This document shows, piece after piece, positions 5,507-12,437 of a stretch of DNA of 12,659 bases. How positions within the stretch are numbered: position 1 is the stretch's first letter; every line of letters starts with the position of its first letter. The stretch is from UBA1189 sp045654565 (lineage in GTDB: Bacteria > Bacteroidota > Bacteroidia > Bacteroidales > Bacteroidaceae), in contig JAZONP010000182.1 in the NCBI GenBank assembly GCA_045654565.1, forward strand, positions 1 through 12,659, given 5' to 3'. The translations under genes were made by a program, and so were the position numbers. The notes beneath the pieces are model-generated. The model ran no database searches. It was not told the origin of the DNA and was given only the letters and a program-made list of their open reading frames with translations.

Positions 5507-6532
5507 TCAATCAAATAGTCCACGTATGTTTTGATAAACGCTCTTCCCAAGATGCTTGTAAGCCAACTCAGTGACCTCGCGTCCACGGGGCGTACGCTTG
5601 AGGAAACCTTCTTTGATGAGGAAGGGCTCATACACCTCTTCCAATGTGCCGGGGTCTTCACCTATGGCTGTGGCTATGGTGCCAAGACCTACAGGACCTC
5701 CGCCAAACTTGTCGATGATGGTGCAGAGGATCTTGTTGTCTATCTCGTCGAGTCCGTAACGGTCTATGTTGAGTGCTTCTAGTGCGTAGCGTGCTATCTC
5801 GAGATCGATGTCGCCCGAACCCTTCACCTGAGCAAAGTCGCGCACACGACGCAAGAGGGCGTTGGCGATACGGGGCGTTCCGCGGCTGCGACGTGCAATC
5901 TCGTTGGCAGCCTCGTAGTCGCATGGCACGCCAAGGATGTCGGCCGAACGAGAGATGATGCGCGTGAGTACTTCGTTGTCGTAGTACTCGAGGTGCATGT
6001 TGATGCCGAAGCGAGCACGCAGGGGTGCTGTGAGCATACCGCTACGCGTGGTGGCACCTACGAGAGTGAAGGGGTTGAGGTCGATCTGTATGCTTCGGGC
6101 CGAAGGACCCTTGTCAATCATGATATCGATGCGATAGTCCTCCATGGCTGAATAGAGGTACTCCTCCACAACAGGAGACAAGCGGTGTATTTCGTCAATA
6201 AAGAGCACGTCATTGGGCTCCAATGAGGTGAGCAAGCCGGCGAGGTCGCCTGGCTTGTCGAGTACGGGACCTGAGGTGATTTTAAACCCAACACCCAACT
6301 CGTTGGCTATGATATTGCTCAGCGTTGTCTTACCTAAGCCGGGAGGACCATGCAGTAGCACGTGGTCCAAAGCCTCGGCACGTAGGCGGGCTGCCTTGAC
6401 AAAGATGCGCAGATTGTCTACCACCTTGTCCTGTCCCGAAAAGTCTTCGAAACGGAGAGGGCGTAGCGCATTCTCGTAATCCTTATCCTTGCCACCCATC
6501 TGCTGACGGCGTATGTCAAAGTTCTCTTCCAT
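5507..6532 (-). CDS. ruvB: Holliday junction branch migration ATPase RuvB
   Basis: RuvB forms hexameric rings that, with RuvA, drive branch migration of Holliday junctions during recombinational repair. All hallmarks are present in the 341-residue product. The N-terminal RPLRFEDFSGQDKVVDNL is followed by Walker A GPPGLGKTT (62-70), Walker B VLFIDEIH (109-116), sensor 1 GATTR (159-163) and the GMLTAPLRARFG segment with the arginine finger (165-176). The C-terminal winged helix contains GGPVGLGTIATAIGED and the ending RTPRGREV. The length is normal. ATG at 6532 lies just behind a consensus promoter. It stands alone as a single-gene unit, convergent with the lipoprotein gene and divergent from xylB. 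Confidence 0.98.
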   Translation of the reverse strand: MEENFDIRRQQMGGKDKDYENALRPLRFEDFSGQDKVVDNLRIFVKAARLRAEALDHVLLHGPPGLGKTTLSNIIANELGVGFKITSGPVLDKPGDLAGLLTSLEPNDVLFIDEIHRLSPVVEEYLYSAMEDYRIDIMIDKGPSARSIQIDLNPFTLVGATTRSGMLTAPLRARFGINMHLEYYDNEVLTRIISRSADILGVPCDYEAANEIARRSRGTPRIANALLRRVRDFAQVKGSGDIDLEIARYALEALNIDRYGLDEIDNKILCTIIDKFGGGPVGLGTIATAIGEDPGTLEEVYEPFLIKEGFLKRTPRGREVTELAYKHLGKSVYQNIRGLFD

Positions 6533-6555
6533 AATCGTTTGTTGTTATCGGAGAA

Positions 6556-6585
6556 CAAAGGTACGAACAAACATGCAAAATGCAA
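6556..6585 (-). promoter_or_regulatory. Promoter of ruvB (perfect Bacteroidota consensus)
   Basis: On the minus strand TTG (6585-6583, within TTTTGCAT) is followed after exactly 19 bases by TACCTTTG (6563-6556). This meets TTG-N19-21-TAnnTTTG at every fixed position. The start of transcription should fall near 6549, about 17 bases before the ATG. The signal supports the start at 6532. Confidence 0.8.
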
Positions 6586-6661
6586 AATATTTATGTAGTG
6601 CTGTTGTGCTGTGGATGTCTTTATGTTATGACGAAAGTTCTGTAAAAAAACGATTGATAGA

Positions 6662-6692
6662 TTGTGTAATAGGTGTTTTTTTATTTATTTTG
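6662..6692 (+). promoter_or_regulatory. Candidate promoter of xylBA
   Basis: TTG at 6662-6664 and TTATTTTG at 6685-6692 are 20 bases apart; the -7 box has one mismatch to TAnnTTTG. If used, it yields a leader of about 175 bases ahead of xylB, unusually long compared with the other leaders here. No better promoter closer to xylB was found. Confidence 0.4.
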
Positions 6693-6874
6693 CACTCACG
6701 ACATGGATTTTATTGTATTACGTATGAGAAACACATTCGCTTTCGTCGTTGGTGTCGGTGATATTTGCCGTGTCGGTTCAGCTGAGTGATGTGGAGCAGA
6801 TTTTTTTGCAGTGCGAAACATTGTGTAAGTTGTGGTAAGGGACACCGAATGCGAGCAGCGAGAAGAGTATATAT

Positions 6875-8371
6875 ATGAAGAAGTACTTGGTGGGTTACGA
6901 TATTGGGAGCTCGTCTGTAAAGGCAAGTCTTGTAGATGCGGAAAGCGGCCGATGTGTGGCCTCTGCTTTTTATCCCAAGACTGAGGCACCCATAACAGCC
7001 TTGCAGCCAGGATGGGCAGAACAAGATCCTGATAAATGGTGGGGTTATTTGAAGGAGGCTACGGCCGATATAATGAACACTGCACATGCTCGAGGTCATG
7101 AGGTGGTGGCCATTGGCCTATCGTATCAGATGCATGGATTGGTGTGCGTCGACAAGCGGGGCCGCGCATTGCGGCCATCGATCATATGGTGTGACTCGCG
7201 CGCTGTGTCCTATGGAGAACGGGCTTTAGCAGCTATTGGTGAGAAACGCTGCTTAGAGCATCTGCTTAATTCACCAGGAAACTTTACCGCCTCAAAATTG
7301 GCATGGGTAAAGGAGAATGAGCCTGAGCTATACGCTAAAATCGATAAGGTCATGCTGCCAGGTGATTATATTGCCTTGCGACTTACGGGAGAGGCTTGCA
7401 CTACTGTGTCAGGACTGTCGGAAGGTATCTTTTGGGATTTCCGTGAGAACCGCCTCTCGGCAGACGTGATGGAGCATTATGGCTTTGACTCTTCGATGAT
7501 TCCGGATTTGCGGCCTACCTTTGCCATACAAGGAGAGGTAACTGATGCTGCGGCGGCTGAGTTGGGATTAGCTGCCGGTATTCCCGTAACCTATCGCGCA
7601 GGTGATCAACCTAACAATGCGCTTTCTTTGGGTGTGTTTGAACCGGGAGAGATTGCGTCTACGGCTGGAACCTCAGGGGTGGTGTATGGTGTGCTGGGTA
7701 ACGTGGCATATGATCCTAAGTCGAGGGTGAATCTCTTTGCTCATGTGAATCATTCCGAAGAACAGGTTCGTCTCGGTGCGCTGCTTTGTATCAATGGCAC
7801 AGGAATCTTGAACTCGTGGCTGCGGCGTAATATGTTGGCTGACAATCTTTCCTATACAGAGATGAACCGTATCGCATCCACGGCGCCTATTGGAGCTGAT
7901 GGGCTGTCGATACTTCCCTTTGGTAATGGTGCTGAACGGGTATTGGAAAACCATGAACTAGGGTGTAGCCTGCATGGGCTCAACTTTAATATCCATCAAC
8001 GAGCCCACGTGCTGCGTGCGGCACAAGAGGGTATAGCCTTTGCCTTTAAGTATGGCATAGAGGTGATGGAACAGATGGGTATGGAGGTGAAACGTATACA
8101 TGCAGGAAATGCCAATATGTATCTAAGCCCACTTTTTCGTCAGGCGTTGGCTGATGTGACGGGGGCTGTCATCTATCTGTACGACACTGACGGCTCGGTA
8201 GGTGCTGCTCGGGCTGCAGGTATCGGGGTTGGTATATATCGTGATTATCACGAAGCCTTTGCTGCTTTACAGCAATTAGAGACTATAGAACCTGAAGAAA
8301 GAGATGTGGAAGCAACGCAGGAGACTTATGAAAACTGGAAGGAGATATTATCCCAAATGAAAAAACTATAA
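6875..8371 (+). CDS. xylB: Xylulokinase
   Basis: XylB phosphorylates D-xylulose with ATP to xylulose 5-phosphate, which enters the pentose phosphate pathway. The 498-residue product belongs to the FGGY carbohydrate kinases. The N-terminal phosphate-binding motif YDIGSSSVKASLVD begins at residue 8, and QMHG (85-88) is part of the sugar site followed by RPSIIWCDSRA. GDQPNN contains D244, the expected catalytic base. TAGTSGVVYGV (263-273) is the second phosphate motif, and the C-terminal domain holds HAGNANMYLSPLFRQALAD and DGSVGAARAAGIG. The length is typical. xylA follows after 13 bases, so the pair is one operon. No xylose transporter or regulator lies beside it in this window. Confidence 0.95.
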   Translation: MKKYLVGYDIGSSSVKASLVDAESGRCVASAFYPKTEAPITALQPGWAEQDPDKWWGYLKEATADIMNTAHARGHEVVAIGLSYQMHGLVCVDKRGRALRPSIIWCDSRAVSYGERALAAIGEKRCLEHLLNSPGNFTASKLAWVKENEPELYAKIDKVMLPGDYIALRLTGEACTTVSGLSEGIFWDFRENRLSADVMEHYGFDSSMIPDLRPTFAIQGEVTDAAAAELGLAAGIPVTYRAGDQPNNALSLGVFEPGEIASTAGTSGVVYGVLGNVAYDPKSRVNLFAHVNHSEEQVRLGALLCINGTGILNSWLRRNMLADNLSYTEMNRIASTAPIGADGLSILPFGNGAERVLENHELGCSLHGLNFNIHQRAHVLRAAQEGIAFAFKYGIEVMEQMGMEVKRIHAGNANMYLSPLFRQALADVTGAVIYLYDTDGSVGAARAAGIGVGIYRDYHEAFAALQQLETIEPEERDVEATQETYENWKEILSQMKKL

Positions 8372-8384
8372 ATATCCATAACTT

Positions 8385-9698
8385 ATGGCAAAAGAATTTT
8401 TTCCTGGAATCGGCAAGATTCAATACGAAGGACGAGACAGTAGAAATCCTATGGCATTTCGTTATTACGATGCGGAAAAGGTGATAATGGGTAAAAAGAT
8501 GAAGGATTGGCTGCGCTTCTCTATGGCGTGGTGGCATACGCTGTGTGCCGAGGGTAGCGACCAATTTGGCGGAGGCACCAAGGATTTTCCTTGGAACACC
8601 GCCACAGACCCCCTGCAGGCTGCCAAGGATAAGATGGATGCGGGCTTTGAGTTTATGCAGAAGATAGGCATCGACTACTACTGCTTCCACGACGTGGACC
8701 TCGTGAGCGAGGGCGACAGCATCGAGGAGTACGAGACAAACCTCAAGGAGATGGTGGCCTACGCCAAGCAGAAACAGCAGGAGACGGGCATCAGGCTCCT
8801 ATGGGGCACGGCCAATGTGTTTGGGCACAAGCGCTACATGAACGGTGCGGCTACCAATCCCAACTTTGACGTGGTGGCCCGTGCTGCGGTACAGATTAAG
8901 AATGCCATTGATGCTACCATTGAGCTAGGTGGCGAGAACTACGTTTTCTGGGGCGGACGCGAGGGATACATGAGTCTGCTCAACACCGACCAGAAACGCG
9001 AGAAGGAACACCTGGCCATGATGCTCACTAAGGCACGTGACTATGCCCGCGCCAAGGGATTCACTGGCACCTTCCTCATCGAACCCAAGCCCATGGAACC
9101 CACCAAGCACCAGTACGACGTGGACACGGAGACGGTCATCGGATTCCTCAAGGCACACGGACTGGACAAGGATTTCAAAGTGAACATCGAGGTGAACCAC
9201 GCCACACTCGCGGGACACACCTTCGAGCATGAGCTGGCCGTAGCTGTCGACAACGGCATGCTGGGCTCTATCGATGCCAACCGTGGCGACTATCAGAATG
9301 GATGGGACACCGACCAGTTCCCCATCGATAACTATGAACTGACGCAAGCAATGATTCACATCATTCGTAATGGGGGATTTGGTACGGGGGGAACCAATTT
9401 TGACGCCAAGACACGTCGTAACTCGACTGATCTAGAGGATATCTTCATTGCTCATATCGCGGGCATGGATGCTATGGCACGTGCGCTTGAGTCGGCTGCA
9501 CAGATGCTCGAGGAGTCGCCCTATCGTCAGATGCTGGCACAGCGATACGCCTCGTTTGACTCTGGGGAAGGAAAAGCCTTTGAGGAGGGAGAGCTTGGAA
9601 TAGAAGAGCTGGTGGCTTATGCAAAGCAACATGGCGAGCCGCAGCAAATCAGCGGGAAACAGGAATTGTACGAGGCTATACTCAATATGTACAGCTAA
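8385..9698 (+). CDS. xylA: Xylose isomerase
   Basis: XylA converts D-xylose to D-xylulose in the cytoplasm, using two divalent metal ions (Mg, Mn or Co). The 437-residue protein is of the long class II type. The catalytic residues are visible: H102 and D105 in FHDVDL; E233 and K235 in EPKPMEP; E269 and H272 in IEVNHATLAGH; D297 in GSIDANRGD; D308 and D310 in WDTDQFP; and D340 in NFDAK. The aromatic substrate wall FWGGREGY is at 188-195. The product feeds XylB, encoded just upstream. Codon use is uneven. The middle (about 8640-9330) uses mostly C- or G-ending codons, while both ends use many A/T-ending codons. Its stop lies ten bases from the stop of the convergent neighbour. Confidence 0.98.
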   Translation: MAKEFFPGIGKIQYEGRDSRNPMAFRYYDAEKVIMGKKMKDWLRFSMAWWHTLCAEGSDQFGGGTKDFPWNTATDPLQAAKDKMDAGFEFMQKIGIDYYCFHDVDLVSEGDSIEEYETNLKEMVAYAKQKQQETGIRLLWGTANVFGHKRYMNGAATNPNFDVVARAAVQIKNAIDATIELGGENYVFWGGREGYMSLLNTDQKREKEHLAMMLTKARDYARAKGFTGTFLIEPKPMEPTKHQYDVDTETVIGFLKAHGLDKDFKVNIEVNHATLAGHTFEHELAVAVDNGMLGSIDANRGDYQNGWDTDQFPIDNYELTQAMIHIIRNGGFGTGGTNFDAKTRRNSTDLEDIFIAHIAGMDAMARALESAAQMLEESPYRQMLAQRYASFDSGEGKAFEEGELGIEELVAYAKQHGEPQQISGKQELYEAILNMYS

Positions 9699-9708
9699 GA
9701 TTATTGCC

Positions 9709-10998
9709 TTAAGGTAAGATGGAACTTGGCCTGCAGATGATGTAGGCATGATGCCGCGTATAGGGGTGTATTGGTGTCAGGGGATGATAGCCTGAGACGA
9801 TACGCCCCTCGTTGTATGTGGCGGGATGTAGTTCGGTGTGTTCCTTGTAAAATTGTTCTGCTTCCTCTCCGCTAGTGAATGACGTGATGTGGAAGGTGCC
9901 TTTTGTGTTGGGTGCAAGTAACTTGCGGTGCACCTCGTGGGCGATGATGCCCATGTTGAGGCGGAGATTGATCTCGACGCAGGGATGGAGGACAAATTCT
10001 GATTTCCGTTTTCTGATTTCTGAATCTTTAATTGTTATTTGTGAATTGTCAATTGTGAATTGTTTACCGTTCTTTACCACCATCATGTCGATGCCGAAGT
10101 AGAGCGGAAACTTCGTGGTGTCCCATTCCTTTGGAATGATGTGGTCGTGGTGGCTGATGATCCAATTGCGCGCCTCGTGGAGAGTGGAGTGGGGGATGTA
10201 TTGGGTAAGCTCGTTTTCGATTTCAGAGGTTGGCATGAGCAGATTGCTCTCGTACCGGCCATGGAGGTTAGTAGTGAAGAGTGAGTAACCGATAAAGTGA
10301 CATTGTCTGTCGCGGATGCAGAACTCCATGGCGAAATCTTGTACCTTGTCATAATAGGGCTCTGCTGTGAGGTAACCATGACGACGGATGAGGGCATTGG
10401 CCCAGTTCTCGACTTTTTTAAACGTTGACGATGACGTCGACTTCCCATCCAAACAATGGCTTTCGTTACAGCAAGCAGTACTTCTTTGGGAAGATAAGCC
10501 TCCCGTCGTCGCAACCGACGCTCCTTTCTCGTCGGTGTTTTCGTTAACGTTGTTGTTGTCGTTGAAATTTACATGCCGCAATCCCTTGCCGCTGCTTGAG
10601 AGTGGGTCTTTGAGGATTATGTGCCCATGCTGTGCGGCGTAAATGGGAATATCGTCTATGCAGTGTGCAAGGATGCTTTCACCGGCGTAGGGACCATCGG
10701 GGTGAGCGGCGTGAAAGGCGTGGAGCAAGTGATGTGCTGATTGGCGTTCCGAGTACTTGCGTAATGCTATCAGTGATGCGTCGGTGGGGAGCATCGTTTC
10801 GGTAACGCCCATTCGTAGCAACTGGACCTTTACGGCATGATCCCATCCCCATACCAATATCTCCTCATCGTCTATGACATCCATGAGTGGGGTGAGGTCG
10901 CGAGACATCTCTCGTATATTTCGAGGGGCTATGAAGTGGCGGTCCCCGTTTGCTAATGCCATATCATGCTCGGGGTTGAAAATCGTAATTTGGTCCAT
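9709..10998 (-). CDS. ATP-grasp-like protein of unknown substrate, carrying two in-frame repeat-derived inserts
   Basis: I do not recognise a named function. From the ATG at 10998 the product is 429 residues, beginning MDQITIFNPEHDMALANG. ATP-grasp features are visible: a nucleotide-loop-like ILKDPLSSSGKGLR (128-141), AEPYYDKVQDFAMEF (212-226), and HPCVEINLRLNMG (338-350), whose E-x-N pattern fits the metal-binding end of the fold. Such enzymes usually join a carboxylate to an amine or thiol using ATP; the substrate here is open. Two stretches look foreign. Residues ~146-195 are rich in Asn, Ser and Thr and contain ASVATTGGLS encoded by repeat R2. Residues ~314-336 (TIDNSQITIKDSEIRKRK) are encoded by low-complexity DNA typical of intergenic regions. 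A longer frame to 11145 runs through the promoter and is rejected. Confidence 0.72.
   Translation of the reverse strand: MDQITIFNPEHDMALANGDRHFIAPRNIREMSRDLTPLMDVIDDEEILVWGWDHAVKVQLLRMGVTETMLPTDASLIALRKYSERQSAHHLLHAFHAAHPDGPYAGESILAHCIDDIPIYAAQHGHIILKDPLSSSGKGLRHVNFNDNNNVNENTDEKGASVATTGGLSSQRSTACCNESHCLDGKSTSSSTFKKVENWANALIRRHGYLTAEPYYDKVQDFAMEFCIRDRQCHFIGYSLFTTNLHGRYESNLLMPTSEIENELTQYIPHSTLHEARNWIISHHDHIIPKEWDTTKFPLYFGIDMMVVKNGKQFTIDNSQITIKDSEIRKRKSEFVLHPCVEINLRLNMGIIAHEVHRKLLAPNTKGTFHITSFTSGEEAEQFYKEHTELHPATYNEGRIVSGYHPLTPIHPYTRHHAYIICRPSSILP
9991..10063. repeat. Low-complexity direct repeats inside the ATP-grasp-like gene (insert 2)
   Basis: GTGAATTGT occurs at 10041-10049 and 10055-10063 with AATTGTCAATTG between them, a period of 14. 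TTCTGATTTC occurs at 9998-10007 and again at 10011-10020. Such AATTG/TCTGATTTC strings resemble non-coding DNA of Bacteroidota, yet here they are read in frame between MMVVKN and LHPCVEIN. Confidence 0.65.
10462..10545. repeat. Hairpin repeat R2, copy B (inside a coding sequence)
   Basis: The core at 10483-10522 matches 1109-1148 at 34 of 40 positions in the same orientation. The downstream stem is kept: ACCGACG (10514-10520) pairs with CGTCGGT (10530-10536) over a nine-base loop. The first stem is weaker than in copy A (GGGA...TCCC with internal mismatches). The repeat lies on the strand opposite to transcription of the host gene and is translated there as ASVATTGGLSSQRS (residues 160-173). 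Confidence 0.7.
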
Positions 10999-11002
10999 AC
11001 CG

Positions 11003-11033
11003 CGAAGATAAGTGTTTTTTTGCAGATGGTCAA
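11003..11033 (-). promoter_or_regulatory. Promoter of the ATP-grasp-like gene, probably giving a leaderless or nearly leaderless transcript
   Basis: On the minus strand TTG (11033-11031) and TATCTTCG (11010-11003) are separated by 20 bases, matching the Bacteroidota consensus except for one base. The -7 box ends only four bases before the ATG at 10998. Transcription should therefore begin at or within a few bases of the start codon. This also rules out the upstream start at 11145. Confidence 0.6.
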
Positions 11034-11134
11034 CAAGGGATGGGGTATCAGCTATGTGTGTGTATGGAATAGTGAGGGTGTATTGGGCTCTCTTAAAAAA
11101 ATAGAATTTATAACAATATTTTGCAATCTTAACT

Positions 11135-11164
11135 TTGCAAAACAAGAAAAAGATTGTATCTTTG
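11135..11164 (+). promoter_or_regulatory. Promoter of the AAA-type ATPase gene (perfect consensus)
   Basis: TTG at 11135-11137 and TATCTTTG at 11157-11164 are 19 bases apart and match TTG-N19-21-TAnnTTTG at every fixed position. The transcript should begin near 11171, about 27 bases before the ATG at 11198. An in-frame TTG at 11135 is the -33 element and cannot be the translation start. Confidence 0.75.
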
Positions 11165-11197
11165 TCAGTCGGAATTAATTTTAGGAATCGAAACTAT

Positions 11198-12376
11198 ATG
11201 GAAGCATTCTACAAAACACACGAATATTTGTTGGCGCATACAGAAGCGCCAGTACGACGTGCGTTGATGGACGAGATTGATTGGAATGACCGTTTGATTG
11301 GCATCAAGGGTACGCGTGGAGTGGGAAAGACGACTTTTCTTATCCAATACGCGCAAGAGCGTTTCCGCAATGATCGTTCGTGCTTGTATGTGAATATGAA
11401 TAACTTCTACTTCCAAGGAAATAGTCTAGTCTCATTTGCGGAAGAGTTTATTCGTCGTGGAGGTAAGGTGTTGCTCGTCGATCAAGTGTTTAAGATTCCT
11501 AATTGGAGTCATCAGTTGCGTGAGTGTTATGATAGATTCCCGACATTGAAAATCGTCTTTACAGGTACGTCGGTGATGCGTCTCAAGGATGAAAATCCTG
11601 AGTTGAATGGCATTGCTAAACCTTATAATCTGCGTGGCCTCTCTTTCCGTGAGTACCTGAACCTCATGACGGGTAATAATTTCCGTAGTTATACGTTGGA
11701 GGAAATTCTTGCAGATCATGAGCAAATTGCTCGTACGATTCTTCCTAAGGTTAGTCCCAATGCCTTCTTCCAGAATTACTTGCATCATGGATTTTACCCC
11801 TTCTTCCTTGAGAAACGTAACTTTGCAGAGAATTTGCTGAAGACGATGAATGCTATGATTGAGGTGGATATCCTCATTGTGCAGCAGATGGAGTTGAAGT
11901 ATTTGGCTAAGATCAAGAAACTGCTCTACTTGTTGGCAGTGAATGGGCCTACAGCACCCAATGTGAGTAAGTTGGCGGCTGCTATAAATACCTCGCGTGC
12001 TACGGTGATGAACTATATTAAGTATTTGGCTGATGCGAGACTTATCAACATGGTGTATAATCCTGGCGAATCGTTCCCTAAGAAACCAGCCAAGATTATG
12101 CTCCATAATACCAATCTGATATATAGTATCTATCCTGTGAAGGTGGCAGAGCAAGATGTGCTCGAGACTTTTCTTGCTAATTCGCTGTGGAAAGATCATA
12201 CGGTGAGTAAGGGCGCGAAGGGGTTGTCTTTCATTGTAGATGGAAAACTGCAGTTCCGTGTATGTACCGAGGGACTTCGTAAGAAGAACAAGTCTGACAT
12301 CTACTATGTTATGCAGAAACGTGAGCTAGGTCGTGGAAATGAAATTCCCTTATGGCTCTTTGGATTCTTGTACTAA
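11198..12376 (+). CDS. AAA-type P-loop ATPase with C-terminal winged helix (ATP-binding protein, DUF4143-like architecture)
   Basis: The 392-residue product begins MEAFYKTHEYLLAH. Walker A GTRGVGKTT is at 38-46, and the Walker B strand KVLLVDQ at 90-96 has Gln where the family normally has the catalytic Glu. KIVFTGTSV (118-126) is the sensor 1 region. LRGLSFREYLNL (145-156) is typical of the ATPases annotated with a DUF4143 tail. A winged helix at about 236-287 contains LAAAINTSRATVMNYIKYLADARL. The end IPLWLFGFLY recalls many Bacteroidota proteins of this group, while the usual nuclease-like tail is degenerate. Members are common, often many per genome, and their role is unproven; regulation or genome defence have been suggested. 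It is transcribed alone from a strong promoter, divergent from the ATP-grasp-like gene. Confidence 0.85.
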   Translation: MEAFYKTHEYLLAHTEAPVRRALMDEIDWNDRLIGIKGTRGVGKTTFLIQYAQERFRNDRSCLYVNMNNFYFQGNSLVSFAEEFIRRGGKVLLVDQVFKIPNWSHQLRECYDRFPTLKIVFTGTSVMRLKDENPELNGIAKPYNLRGLSFREYLNLMTGNNFRSYTLEEILADHEQIARTILPKVSPNAFFQNYLHHGFYPFFLEKRNFAENLLKTMNAMIEVDILIVQQMELKYLAKIKKLLYLLAVNGPTAPNVSKLAAAINTSRATVMNYIKYLADARLINMVYNPGESFPKKPAKIMLHNTNLIYSIYPVKVAEQDVLETFLANSLWKDHTVSKGAKGLSFIVDGKLQFRVCTEGLRKKNKSDIYYVMQKRELGRGNEIPLWLFGFLY

Positions 12377-12437
12377 AATAAATAAAGGTATAATATTGGG
12401 TAAAATAGAAATTGTTAAATAGTAAATCATAAAAGCT

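Larger units (their letters stand above)
6533..6874. other. 342-bp intergenic region between divergent ruvB and xylB
   Basis: The part nearest ruvB holds its promoter (6556-6585). The middle holds a candidate xylB promoter (6662-6692). The remaining ~175 bases before xylB would be a long leader. This leader contains a 28-codon open frame (6703-6789, MDFIVLRMRNTF...) of unknown worth and a T-run at 6801-6808. No stable riboswitch-like fold, repeat or RNA gene was recognised by eye. Confidence 0.5.

Noticed and set aside
6703..6789. 28-codon leader peptide before xylB as a gene
   Set aside because: No ribosome binding site, no run of regulatory codons and no clear attenuator follow; kept only as an observation.
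6693..6874. Riboswitch in the xylB leader
   Set aside because: No known riboswitch core motif was recognised and only short, weak inverted repeats such as CATTCG/CGAATG are present.
10999..11145. N-terminal extension of the ATP-grasp-like protein starting at 11145
   Set aside because: It reads through the -33 and -7 elements of the gene's own promoter and is Lys/Tyr/Phe-rich without family resemblance; MDQITIFNPEHD is the natural start.
11135..11197. Start of the AAA-type ATPase at TTG 11135
   Set aside because: This TTG is the -33 element and the following codons cover the -7 box, so they cannot be on the transcript.
11432..12199. 255-residue open frame opposite the AAA-type ATPase gene
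   Set aside because: His/Ile/Gln-rich antisense shadow without domain features; the plus-strand gene has Walker motifs and a promoter.
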